A program made the position numbers and the translations under genes. DNA of 18,450 nt, from contig CALGLM010000516.1 of the NCBI GenBank assembly GCA_937930275.1, positions 1 through 18,450 on the forward strand, written 5' to 3'. Shown piece after piece: positions 7,208 through 14,498 of the stretch. Under the pieces are notes generated by a model, which worked only from the letters and a program-made list of their open reading frames with translations, was not told the origin of the DNA and did no database searches. Positions within the stretch are counted from its first letter, which is position 1. Each line of letters starts with the position of its first letter. The stretch comes from an uncultured Ignavibacteria bacterium (GTDB lineage Bacteria > Bacteroidota > Ignavibacteria > Ignavibacteriales > Melioribacteraceae).

Positions 7208-7888
7208 ATGCCTGATAGTGAGACGCTTAAGTACGAAGCGGCTAAAAAAGCAGTAGAATTAATTCATTCCGGAATGATTATTGGGCTCGGAACCGGCTCA
7301 ACGGCAAATTTTGCTTTAGAGATAATTGCAGAAAAATTACATAACGGATTAATTAACGATATAAAAGGAATTCCGAGTTCGGCAGCTACCGAAAAACTTG
7401 CATTAAATTTAGGCATTCCGTTAACAAACCTTAGCGAAAATCCGATAATTGATTTAACAATTGACGGTGCAGACGAAGTAGATTTGCACAAGAATTTGAT
7501 TAAAGGAGGCGGCGGTGCTTTGTTGCGCGAAAAAATAATTGCACAGGCAAGCAAAAGAGAAGTTATTATTGTAGATAGCTCTAAACTTTCAGATAGACTC
7601 GGAACCAAATGGCATTTACCTATTGAAGTAATTCCTTTTGCTCATTCATGTGAAAAACATTTTCTGGAAATTTTAGGTGCAGAAGTAACTTTGCGTAAAA
7701 AAAACGGCGAAATATTTATTACAGATGAAAATAATTATATATTGGATTGTAATTTTGGTATTATAGAAAATCCGGAAGAATTAGCATTAAAATTAAACGA
7801 CAGAGCCGGAATTGTGGAACACGGTCTTTTTGTTAATTTATGTCATACTTTAATTGTTGCTACCGAAACCGGAGTAGTTATTAAATAG
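7208..7888 (+). CDS. rpiA: Ribose-5-phosphate isomerase A
   Basis: Interconverts ribose 5-phosphate and ribulose 5-phosphate in the non-oxidative pentose phosphate pathway, in the cytoplasm. It is 226 residues, full length for RpiA. Motifs: GLGTGSTANFAL (26-37) for phosphate binding; TIDGADEVD with Asp86 and Asp89; KGGGGALLREKI with Lys99 and catalytic Glu108; and VDSSKLSDRLG (122-132). These sit at a constant offset of five from the E. coli catalytic residues Asp81, Asp84, Lys94 and Glu103, so the active site is complete. The gene stands alone between a divergent TPR gene and convergent nrdJ, so it is probably monocistronic. A long hairpin lies just after its stop. Confidence 0.95.
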   Translation: MPDSETLKYEAAKKAVELIHSGMIIGLGTGSTANFALEIIAEKLHNGLINDIKGIPSSAATEKLALNLGIPLTNLSENPIIDLTIDGADEVDLHKNLIKGGGGALLREKIIAQASKREVIIVDSSKLSDRLGTKWHLPIEVIPFAHSCEKHFLEILGAEVTLRKKNGEIFITDENNYILDCNFGIIENPEELALKLNDRAGIVEHGLFVNLCHTLIVATETGVVIK

Positions 7889-7893
7889 ATTTT

Positions 7894-7944
7894 ATTTTAT
7901 TTTCCTTCTGTCATTTTGTATTATGACAGAAGGAGAAATAAAAT
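7894..7944. repeat. Long inverted repeat between convergent rpiA and nrdJ
   Basis: An 11-bp perfect core (CCTTCTGTCAT 7904-7914 and ATGACAGAAGG 7923-7933, loop of 8) is extended by ten A-T pairs with a single bulged G at 7935, about 21 bp in all. It starts 5 bases after the rpiA stop and lies 34 bases beyond the nrdJ stop, where a bidirectional terminator belongs. Neither strand has a U-tract after the stem; the U-rich arm comes first and pairs with A-rich sequence. It may end transcripts or protect their 3' ends, or it may be a copy of a dispersed palindromic repeat. Confidence 0.7.
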
Positions 7945-7978
7945 TAGGCAGAGTGTGGTTAAAAACTTTATAATTTAA

Positions 7979-10900
7979 TTACGAACAACCCGTTGTATTT
8001 CCGCAAGTTTTACAGTATAAACAAGTACCCTGTCTTACCATTGTATTGCTTTGGCATACTTCGCAAATATCACCCGTGTAACCTAAACTTCTTGCTTCTT
8101 CAAATTTTGCTTGTTTTTCTGATTTTTTAGATTGTCCGTTCCCTTTAACTGCTTTAGGAGTTTCTTTTTCTTTTAGTTCGTCTTTTTCTAATTGTATAGT
8201 TCTAACGCTAACAATCTCTTCACTTTCAAAATCTTCATCATATTGGGTTTTAGTGCGAGCTTTTGTTTCTATTTCTTCTTCAGAAACATGTGCCAGGTCG
8301 TATCTTCCTAAATAAGTAACAGCCAATTCTCTGAAAATATAATCAATAACGGAAGTAGCCATTCTAATTCTATCGTTTCCTACAATCATTCCGCTTGGTT
8401 CAAACTTTGTAAAGATAAATGCATCTACAAACTCTTCCAAAGGTACGCCGTGTTGTAAACCGAGTGAAATAGCAATAGCAAAATTGTTTAGTAAAGATCT
8501 AAACGCAGCACCTTCTTTATGCATGTCTAAAAATATTTCGCCAAGTTGACCGTTTTCGTATTCCCCTGTTCTAATATAAACAGTCTGACCGTTTATTTTA
8601 GCTTTTTGTGTATAGCCTATTCTTCTATCGGGTAATCTTCTACGTTTAGCAATATACCTATGGATAATTTTTTCGGCTATTTTAACTAAATCGTTATTTT
8701 CTTTTGCTTCAATTAACTCTTCAACTTCGTCTGCAGTTATTGCATTTAACGGTTGAGATAATTTTGAACCGTCACGATATAATGCGGTAGCTTTTAATCC
8801 TAATTTCCAACCGCTCATATAACACTCTTCAACTTCATTTATTGTAGCGGTGTTTTGGAGATTTATTGTTTTTGAAATTGCACCTGATAAAAACGGTTGG
8901 GCTGCCGCCATAACTAATAAATGTGCCTGATGACGAATAAACCGTTTTCCTCTTTTACCGTTTTTATTTGCACAATCAAATACTGAATAATGCTCACTCT
9001 TTAAATAAGGTGCTCCCTCTACCGTCATTGTTCCGCAAACATAATCGTTGGCAGCAGAAATTTCTTCTTTTGAAAAACCTAATTCTTCAAGAATCGAAAA
9101 ATTAAAGTCATTCAGTTTTTCTTTTTCTATATTTAAGGTTTTTACACAAAATTCTTCGCCTAAAGTATATTTATTAAATACCGAATTCAAGTCAAACGAA
9201 CCGGCTAATATACCGTCTATTTTATCTAAAATTTCTTTTGTAAATCCTTTGTTTTTTAACGTCTCGGGATTTATATGAGGACAACCTTTTAGCGTGCCTC
9301 TACCGACTGCATATTTCTCAATTTCTTCAATTTGCTCGTCATTATAACCTAAAGTTTTTAATGCCGGCGGAATTGATTGGTTAATTATTTTAAAGTAACC
9401 ACCCCCTGCCAGTTTTTTATATTTAACTAAAGCGTAATCGGGTTCAATACCGGTAGTATCACAATCCATTACAAGCCCTATTGTTCCCGTAGGAGCTAAA
9501 ACCGTAACTTGAGCATTTCGGTATCCATATTTTTCTCCTAATTCAAGAGCTTTATCGGCATCTTCTCTTACTGCCGCTAAAAGATCTTTGGGACAATATT
9601 TTTCGTTTATCCCCATAGGCGGAAGCGTTAATCCTTCATATTCAGATTCTTTGCTGTTGTATGCTGCTCTTCTATGGTTTCTTATTACTTTTAACATATG
9701 CTCTTTGTTTTGCTCGTATCTCGGAAAAGCGCCTAATTCTTTCGCCATTTCTGCGCTTGTAGCATAAGCATTAAAATGCATTATGGCTGTTATTGCCCCT
9801 GTTAGTGCCATTGCTTCGGAACTATCGTAGGGAATTCCGGCACGCATTAAAAGTGAACCTAAATTAGCATAACCGAGACCTAATGTACGATATAAATAAC
9901 TTCTTAATGCCACTTCTTTGCTTGGATATTGTGCCATTAAAACGCTTATTTCAAGAGCAATTGTCCAAAGTTTGGTAGCATGTCTAAATTCGTTAATTTT
10001 ATATCTACCTTTAGCTTCATCATAAAACTGAACCAAATTTAACGATGCAAGATTACATGCGGTATCATCTAAAAACATATATTCGCTGCACGGGTTAGAT
10101 GCTTTTATTTCTCCGTCAGCCAAACACGTATGCCATTCGTTAATTGTATCATGATACTGTAAACCGGGATCAGCACAATTCCATGCAGCAAGTGCAATAT
10201 CATCCCAAAGTTTTTTTGCTTTAACTGCCTTAAACGGATTAGGTTCTCTATTTTCTTTTTTAGCTTTTTTAAGTTCTGTTCTCCAGTATAGTCCCCAGTT
10301 TTTATCTTCAATTACCGCATTCATAAATTTATTGGTAATACGAATTGAGTTGTTGGAATTTTGTCCCGATACAGTGGCATATGCCTCACCGTTCCAGTCT
10401 GTATCATATACCGGAAATTCTATTGATTTATAACCAAGTTTAGCAAACTGAATAACTTTTTCTATTAACTGCTCAGGAACGTACTGTCTGCGTGCTTCAT
10501 GTATAGCTTGTTTTAATTTTTTATTGGTACTTCTGTTGAATCTATCGTTTTCCGGATGTTCGGCATAACAAGCACTAATAATGTTATTAGCATGGAAATT
10601 GCATAATTTGCTTCCCGCTACAATTGCCGCAACTTTTTGTTCTTCAACAACTTTCCAATTTATATAATCTTCAATATCGGGATGATCTATATCTAAAGTA
10701 ACCATTTTAGCCGCACGGCGGGTAGTACCTCCGGATTTTATTGCACCGGCAGATCTATCCCCTATTCTTAAAAAACTCATCAATCCCGAAGATTTACCGC
10801 CACCGCTTAAAGGTTCGTTTATACCTCTTATACCAGAAAAGTTTGTTCCCGTACCGCTTCCGTACTTAAATAAGCGAGCTTCTCTTACCCATAGCTCCAT

Positions 10901-11542
10901 TATTCCGCCTTCATTAACCAAATCATCACTAATGGATTGAATGAAACAAGCGTGGGGTTGAGGGTGAGTATAAGCGTCAGTAGATTGAACTAATTCTTTT
11001 GTTTCAAAATCAACATAGTAGTGCCCTTGCGAAGGTCCGTTAATGCCATAAGCCCAATTTAGACCGGTATTAAACCATTGCGGACTATTAGGTGCACACA
11101 TTTGATGTGCTAACATATAAAACATTTCGTCATAATAGGATAAAGCATCTTCTTCGGAATCAAAAAATCCCGCCTTCCAACCCCAATATGTCCATGTTCC
11201 GGCAAGTCTGTTAAATACTTGCTGTGCATAGGTTTCGGCACCAAACCGTTTATCTGCCGTCAACTTTTCAAGTTTTTCAGTATCAGGCTCACTTTTTTGT
11301 AACCACTCGGGAATTCCTTCTTCGGGAATTTTTTTAGTGAATACAGGTACTCCGGCTTTTCTCATATATTTGCTTACCAAAATATCAGTTGCAACCTGAG
11401 ACCAAAAACTCGGAACAGTAACTTTATCCATTTTAAAGACAACGCTCTGATCAGTGTTTTTAATCTCAGAAACTCGCTCTTCATACTTGATATCAAAATC
11501 AGCCTTTTTACCTGTTTTTGTAAAAAGTCTTGAAATCTTCAT
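7979..11542 (-). CDS. nrdJ: Class II (adenosylcobalamin-dependent) ribonucleotide reductase
   Basis: Reduces ribonucleotides to deoxyribonucleotides using a radical made from adenosylcobalamin, so it needs neither oxygen nor a separate radical subunit. It is 1187 residues, the long bacterial NrdJ form. Key residues: Cys199 (PHACF) and Cys496 (TACNLASLN) as the redox pair; Asn483, thiyl-radical Cys485 and Glu487 in NPCSEYMF; and the substrate and phosphate loops [15 protein letters not shown] (227-240) and [11 protein letters not shown]. The 11-residue spacing between Cys485 and Cys496 equals that in Thermotoga NrdJ. The C-terminus has a TSCPD-like region and a zinc-ribbon/redox tail ([16 protein letters not shown]) that would pass electrons from thioredoxin. 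GGGA lies just upstream of the ATG. A TTGACA/TATTAT promoter stands immediately upstream. It is monocistronic; no B12 riboswitch or clear NrdR box is seen. Confidence 0.95.
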   Translation of the reverse strand: MKISRLFTKTGKKADFDIKYEERVSEIKNTDQSVVFKMDKVTVPSFWSQVATDILVSKYMRKAGVPVFTKKIPEEGIPEWLQKSEPDTEKLEKLTADKRFGAETYAQQVFNRLAGTWTYWGWKAGFFDSEEDALSYYDEMFYMLAHQMCAPNSPQWFNTGLNWAYGINGPSQGHYYVDFETKELVQSTDAYTHPQPHACFIQSISDDLVNEGGIMELWVREARLFKYGSGTGTNFSGIRGINEPLSGGGKSSGLMSFLRIGDRSAGAIKSGGTTRRAAKMVTLDIDHPDIEDYINWKVVEEQKVAAIVAGSKLCNFHANNIISACYAEHPENDRFNRSTNKKLKQAIHEARRQYVPEQLIEKVIQFAKLGYKSIEFPVYDTDWNGEAYATVSGQNSNNSIRITNKFMNAVIEDKNWGLYWRTELKKAKKENREPNPFKAVKAKKLWDDIALAAWNCADPGLQYHDTINEWHTCLADGEIKASNPCSEYMFLDDTACNLASLNLVQFYDEAKGRYKINEFRHATKLWTIALEISVLMAQYPSKEVALRSYLYRTLGLGYANLGSLLMRAGIPYDSSEAMALTGAITAIMHFNAYATSAEMAKELGAFPRYEQNKEHMLKVIRNHRRAAYNSKESEYEGLTLPPMGINEKYCPKDLLAAVREDADKALELGEKYGYRNAQVTVLAPTGTIGLVMDCDTTGIEPDYALVKYKKLAGGGYFKIINQSIPPALKTLGYNDEQIEEIEKYAVGRGTLKGCPHINPETLKNKGFTKEILDKIDGILAGSFDLNSVFNKYTLGEEFCVKTLNIEKEKLNDFNFSILEELGFSKEEISAANDYVCGTMTVEGAPYLKSEHYSVFDCANKNGKRGKRFIRHQAHLLVMAAAQPFLSGAISKTINLQNTATINEVEECYMSGWKLGLKATALYRDGSKLSQPLNAITADEVEELIEAKENNDLVKIAEKIIHRYIAKRRRLPDRRIGYTQKAKINGQTVYIRTGEYENGQLGEIFLDMHKEGAAFRSLLNNFAIAISLGLQHGVPLEEFVDAFIFTKFEPSGMIVGNDRIRMATSVIDYIFRELAVTYLGRYDLAHVSEEEIETKARTKTQYDEDFESEEIVSVRTIQLEKDELKEKETPKAVKGNGQSKKSEKQAKFEEARSLGYTGDICEVCQSNTMVRQGTCLYCKTCGNTTGCS

Positions 11543-11563
11543 TTTATTTCCCTTTCAAATAAT

Positions 11564-11593
11564 ATAATATCGTTTAATAACTTTAATTGTCAA
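11564..11593 (-). promoter_or_regulatory. Sigma-70-type promoter of nrdJ
   Basis: Reading the minus strand, a perfect TTGACA (complement of 11588-11593) is followed after 18 bases by TATTAT (complement of 11564-11569). Transcription would start about 10-15 bases upstream of the nrdJ ATG at 11542, leaving a very short leader with the GGGA ribosome-binding site. This is the best -35/-10 pair in the window. Confidence 0.65.
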
Positions 11594-11762
11594 CGTAAAT
11601 TTTGATAATAAGCCCCACTCTCGTAAAGCGGAACACTTTGAGACTTTCAATAGTAATACAGGAAGATGTAAAAGAAAAAAAGTTTATCTTAAATTAAGTT
11701 AAATAGCTTTAAAAAACCAAATTAATTTTTTATAAAGCAAAAAATTTATTTTTTTAAAGTTT

Positions 11763-11780
11763 GTAAACTTAAACGTTTAC
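11763..11780 (+). promoter_or_regulatory. LacI-family-like operator upstream of malQ
   Basis: The palindrome TAAACGTTTA (11770-11779) has a central CG, the hallmark of LacI/GalR-family operators. It is nested in a second inverted repeat, GTAAAC (11763-11768) and GTTTAC (11775-11780). It lies 87 bases upstream of malQ, a glucan-metabolism gene of the kind such regulators control. No regulator gene is in the window. Confidence 0.45.
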
Positions 11781-11787
11781 GCTTATC

Positions 11788-11808
11788 AATATTATTATAA
11801 ATAATATT
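11788..11808. repeat. AT-only inverted repeat in the malQ promoter region
   Basis: AATATTATT, spacer ATA, AATAATATT: 9-bp perfect arms made only of A and T. It lies directly after the LacI-like palindrome and probably overlaps the malQ core promoter. Low complexity makes chance occurrence plausible. Confidence 0.35.
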
Positions 11809-11866
11809 TAAAAATCATATTTTTTTTGTAATTTGCAATATAACAAAAACAAAAATTGAGGAAAAA

Positions 11867-13405
11867 ATGAGTTTTGAAAGATGCGCCGGTATATTGCTGC
11901 ACCCTACTTCTTTACCCGGAAAATTTGGTATTGGAGACCTTGGTAAAGAAGCCTACAAATTTGTTGATTTTTTAGTTAAAGCCGAACAGTCATTATGGCA
12001 GGTTTTTCCATTAGGACCAACCGGATACGGTGATTCTCCTTATCAATGTTTTTCGGCATTTGCCGGTAATCCACTACTTATAAGTCCTGAATTATTGGTA
12101 GAAGACGGATTGTTGGATCAAGAGGACATTGATAATTACCCCGATTTATTTACATCTCATATTGATTTTGGGAAAGTAATTGGCTTAAAAACCGAACTCT
12201 TAAAAAAATCTTATTCAATTTTTAATGATAAAAGAGACAATTTTACTGAAGAATATAATAAATTTGTCAATTTAAATTCATCGTGGTTAAAAGATTTTTC
12301 ACTATTTATGGCAGCAAAAGAGTACCACGGGGGTATTGCTTGGACTGATTGGACCCCCGAAATTGCATTTAGATATGAAGGTGCTGTTGATAAATGGACT
12401 GAAATGCTTGCTGATAAAATTGATTATTACAATTTTGTACAGTTTGTTTTTGATCGCCAATGGATGAAAATTAAAGATTATGCCAATAAAAACCATATTA
12501 AAGTTGTAGGAGATTTACCTATTTTTATTGCATACGATAGTTCTGATTTGTGGGCAAATAAAGAGTTGTTTACAGTTGACGAAAAAGGCAAATTGCTTAC
12601 TTGCGCAGGAGTACCTCCTGATTATTTTAGCCCTACGGGACAACTTTGGGGTAATCCTTTGTACCGCTGGGAAGAGATGGAAAAAGATGATTTCTTGTGG
12701 TGGCAAAAAAGATTTGCAAAACTATTTGAAATGGTTGATATAGTTAGAATAGACCATTTCCGTGGTTTTGATGCCTTTTTTGAAATACCCGGGGACGCAC
12801 CTACAGCCCAGTTTGGCAAATGGGTAAAAGCACCGGGAGAAAAACTTTTTAAAGTAATAAAAGAAAAACTTGGAAATGCACCAATTTTAGCAGAAGATTT
12901 AGGATTAATTACTGAATCTGTTGTAGAACTAAGAGATAAATTCGATTTTCCAGGAATGAAAATAATGCAATTTGCTTTCGGAAAAGAAGGCGAAAAGAAA
13001 TTTTTACCTCACAACTTTGTCCCTAATTGTGTTGTTTATACCGGTTCACACGATAATGATACAACTCGCGGTTTTTTTGAAAAGGCAAAAAATGAAGACC
13101 CTGAATTGTATAAATGGACTTGCGACTACTTAGGTTACTATGGTGATAATATTTGTTACGAAATAATTAAAGAAGCTTATAAATCTGTAGCAAATTTAGT
13201 TTTATTACCTTTACAAGACGTACTTAACTTAGGTAGTGATGCACGAATGAATTTTCCGGGTAAATTAGGCGGAAACTGGACATGGCGATTTACTAATGAC
13301 CAAGTAAATGATAATACTGCCGAAATGCTTAAATTTTTAGTTGAACTTTACGAAAGATACCCTATTACAAAAAAGAAAGTTGAATATCAAGTTATTGAAT
13401 ATTAA
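11867..13405 (+). CDS. malQ: 4-alpha-glucanotransferase (amylomaltase, GH77)
   Basis: Transfers alpha-1,4-glucan segments between maltodextrins or to glucose in the cytoplasm, in maltodextrin or glycogen turnover. It is 512 residues, the short bacterial form like Thermus amylomaltase and without the N-terminal extension of the E. coli enzyme. Family landmarks: AGILLHPTSLPGKFGIGDLG at the start, GPTGYGDSPYQCFSAFAGNP (50-69), VVGDLPIFIAYDSSD (213-227), and PPDYFSPTGQLWGNPLYRW (250-268) for the 250s loop. Nucleophile Asp296 is in VRIDHFRGF, acid/base Glu343 in LAEDLG and stabilising Asp396 in GSHDND. The C-terminal NFPGKLGGNWTWR is also typical. All catalytic residues are present. GAGG lies 5 bases before the ATG. 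A LacI-like palindrome upstream suggests sugar-responsive control. It is followed after 9 bp by a TerB-like gene. Confidence 0.96.
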   Translation: MSFERCAGILLHPTSLPGKFGIGDLGKEAYKFVDFLVKAEQSLWQVFPLGPTGYGDSPYQCFSAFAGNPLLISPELLVEDGLLDQEDIDNYPDLFTSHIDFGKVIGLKTELLKKSYSIFNDKRDNFTEEYNKFVNLNSSWLKDFSLFMAAKEYHGGIAWTDWTPEIAFRYEGAVDKWTEMLADKIDYYNFVQFVFDRQWMKIKDYANKNHIKVVGDLPIFIAYDSSDLWANKELFTVDEKGKLLTCAGVPPDYFSPTGQLWGNPLYRWEEMEKDDFLWWQKRFAKLFEMVDIVRIDHFRGFDAFFEIPGDAPTAQFGKWVKAPGEKLFKVIKEKLGNAPILAEDLGLITESVVELRDKFDFPGMKIMQFAFGKEGEKKFLPHNFVPNCVVYTGSHDNDTTRGFFEKAKNEDPELYKWTCDYLGYYGDNICYEIIKEAYKSVANLVLLPLQDVLNLGSDARMNFPGKLGGNWTWRFTNDQVNDNTAEMLKFLVELYERYPITKKKVEYQVIEY

Positions 13406-13414
13406 GAGGTTAGA

Positions 13415-13891
13415 ATGCTAAACGTTTTAAAAAAGCTTTTTTCGGAAGGCAATAAAAACGAAGAAACAATTTCGGAAGTAGTTAATAGCAAAAATAATTT
13501 GCAAATTGCAACCTGTGCTATTTTCTTGGAAATTGCTTACTCAGACGATAATTTTTCTAATATCGAAAAAGAACAGATCTTCAAAATATTTAGAAAGCAG
13601 TTTAATCTTTCCGATTCCGAGATTGAAGAGCTAATAATGCATACGGAAGAAGTTCGAAAAAAAAGCGTTAGTTTATATGAATTTACAGAAGTAATTAACC
13701 ACAAGCTTTCGGCTGAAGATAAATATAAAATTGTTGAAAACTTATGGCGTATAATATTAGCAGATAACGTTATAAATAGTTACGAAGAGTATTTTATTAG
13801 AAAAATAAGCGGCAACTTAAATGTATCTCATAACAATTTAATCGCCGCCAAATTTGTTGTAAAAGAAGAAATGGAAAAAACTAATTCTTAA
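13415..13891 (+). CDS. TerB-like (COG4103-type) helical protein of unknown function
   Basis: A 158-residue soluble, mostly helical protein with no signal peptide. It shows the two acidic motifs expected of TerB-like domains: AYSDDNFSNIEKEQIFKIFR (41-60) and ILADNVINSYEEYFIRKIS (114-132), an internal repeat of a D-x(4-8)-E-x-x-x-I/F pattern around helix pairs. Related proteins bind metal ions through such acidic residues. Their cellular role outside the ter operon is not established, and no other ter gene is present, so tellurite resistance should not be inferred. It starts 9 bp after malQ with AAGAGG spanning the malQ stop, so the two form an operon. Its 3' end overlaps the convergent peroxidase gene by 11 bases, and a likely terminator for the operon lies inside that gene. 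Confidence 0.75.
   Translation: MLNVLKKLFSEGNKNEETISEVVNSKNNLQIATCAIFLEIAYSDDNFSNIEKEQIFKIFRKQFNLSDSEIEELIMHTEEVRKKSVSLYEFTEVINHKLSAEDKYKIVENLWRIILADNVINSYEEYFIRKISGNLNVSHNNLIAAKFVVKEEMEKTNS
13798..13848 (-). terminator. Possible terminator of the peroxidase gene, inside the TerB-like coding sequence
   Basis: On the minus strand, GCGGC (complement of 13844-13848) pairs with GCCGC (complement of 13809-13813), with an inner TTAAA/TTTAA helix across a small internal loop. The sequence TTATTTTTCT follows. It starts 32 bases after the peroxidase stop. The loop is large (about 16 bases), so this is weaker than the other two terminators. Confidence 0.4.
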
Positions 13892-14441
13892 GTTCTTTTT
13901 CCAAGTCTCCGACAAGTTCTTTCGAAAGCGGTTCAATACCGCTTTTGTATTTTTTAACTATATTACCATTTTTATCAATTAAGAACTTTTCAAAATTCCA
14001 TTTGATTTCTTCTTTACCGGTCACACTGTTATCAGTTAATTTGGCATATAAAGGAGCTTTATTTTCGCCAAGAACTTTAACTTTATCAAACATCGGGAAA
14101 GTTACACCAAAATTCATTTCACAAAATTCTTTTATCTCTTTGTTACTTCCCGGTTCCTGATTTCCGAAATCATTACAAGGAAATCCTAAAATTTCAAATC
14201 CCTCGTTTTTATATTTAGTGTAAAGTTCTTGCAAACCTTTGTATTGTTTTGTATATCCGCATTTACTTGCAACATTTACAATAAGAAGTACTTTCCCTTT
14301 GTAACTACTTAAGGTAACTTCTTTTCCGTTTATATCTTTAACCTTATATTCTAAAATATTATTCATTTTATCCCCTTTTGTGCTTTGAGCAAAAATTGAT
14401 ATTGATGCTAATAAAACTAAAAGTGTTGTTATTCTAAACAT
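13881..14441 (-). CDS. Exported thiol (Cys) glutathione-peroxidase homologue
   Basis: A 186-residue peroxidase of the GPx family with a signal peptide (MFRITTLLVLLASISIFAQ), so it likely works in the periplasm. The peroxidatic residue is an ordinary cysteine, Cys61 in NVASKCGYT; there is no selenocysteine codon. Cys89 (GFPCNDFGNQEPG), Gln95, and Trp148 with Asn149 (KWNFEKFLID) complete the conserved tetrad region. A second cysteine at 107 (KEFCEMNFGVTFPMF) lies 46 residues after Cys61, the same spacing as Cys36 and Cys82 in yeast Gpx3, so it should be the resolving cysteine. That predicts thioredoxin-type rather than glutathione reductant, removing hydrogen peroxide or lipid peroxides. AGGAG precedes the ATG and overlaps a palindrome. 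It lies 57 bp downstream of the serine hydrolase gene and may be read with it. Confidence 0.92.
   Translation of the reverse strand: MFRITTLLVLLASISIFAQSTKGDKMNNILEYKVKDINGKEVTLSSYKGKVLLIVNVASKCGYTKQYKGLQELYTKYKNEGFEILGFPCNDFGNQEPGSNKEIKEFCEMNFGVTFPMFDKVKVLGENKAPLYAKLTDNSVTGKEEIKWNFEKFLIDKNGNIVKKYKSGIEPLSKELVGDLEKELKN
13925..13955 (+). terminator. Intrinsic terminator of malQ-terB, inside the peroxidase gene
   Basis: AAAGCGGT (13925-13932), loop TCAAT, ACCGCTTT (13938-13945): a perfect 8-bp stem, followed by TGTATTTTTT on the plus strand. It begins 33 bases after the TerB-like stop codon. On the minus strand the same bases encode KSGIEPLS near the peroxidase C-terminus and no U-run follows, so it is oriented for malQ-terB. 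Confidence 0.85.
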
Positions 14442-14449
14442 ATAAACTC

Positions 14450-14468
14450 CTGTTTAAATATTAAACAG
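14450..14468. repeat. Inverted repeat overlapping the peroxidase Shine-Dalgarno
   Basis: CTGTTTAA, spacer ATA, TTAAACAG: perfect 8-bp arms in the 57-bp gap upstream of the peroxidase. On the minus strand the right arm runs into the AGGAG ribosome-binding site (complement of 14447-14451). It could be an operator, or an mRNA hairpin that affects initiation. There is no U-tract, so it is not a standard terminator for the upstream gene. Confidence 0.5.
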
Positions 14469-14498
14469 ATATTTAGTCTTATTAGTTCTATAAAATAA

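Larger units (their letters stand above)
11543..11866. other. 324-bp divergent intergenic region between nrdJ and malQ
   Basis: No gene is visible. It holds a good sigma-70-type promoter for nrdJ at the left end. A small GC-richer patch with a short bulged hairpin (11620-11642) lies next to it. Near malQ there is a LacI-family-like palindrome (11763-11780), followed by an AT-only 9+9 inverted repeat (11788-11808). The stretch 11650-11760 is A/T-rich and I see nothing specific in it. Confidence 0.8.

Noticed and set aside
7264..7608. 114-codon minus-strand open frame inside rpiA
   Set aside because: Fully antisense to a gene with all RpiA catalytic motifs; its translation shows no recognisable domain and is rich in residues expected from antisense reading.
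11543..11650. NrdR boxes at the nrdJ promoter
   Set aside because: No pair resembling the ACACTATATATAGTGT-type consensus was found; the only ACAC nearby is isolated.
11543..11866. Cobalamin riboswitch upstream of nrdJ
   Set aside because: The gene is B12-dependent, so I looked, but no B12-box-like sequence is visible and the promoter lies so close to the start that the leader is only about 15 bases.
12302..12819. Several 60-70 codon frames on both strands inside malQ
   Set aside because: They overlap highly conserved GH77 coding sequence, have no ribosome-binding sites and show no family features.
13881..14441. Selenocysteine at the peroxidatic position of the GPx homologue
   Set aside because: The codon is an ordinary Cys codon (TGC) and there is no in-frame TGA.
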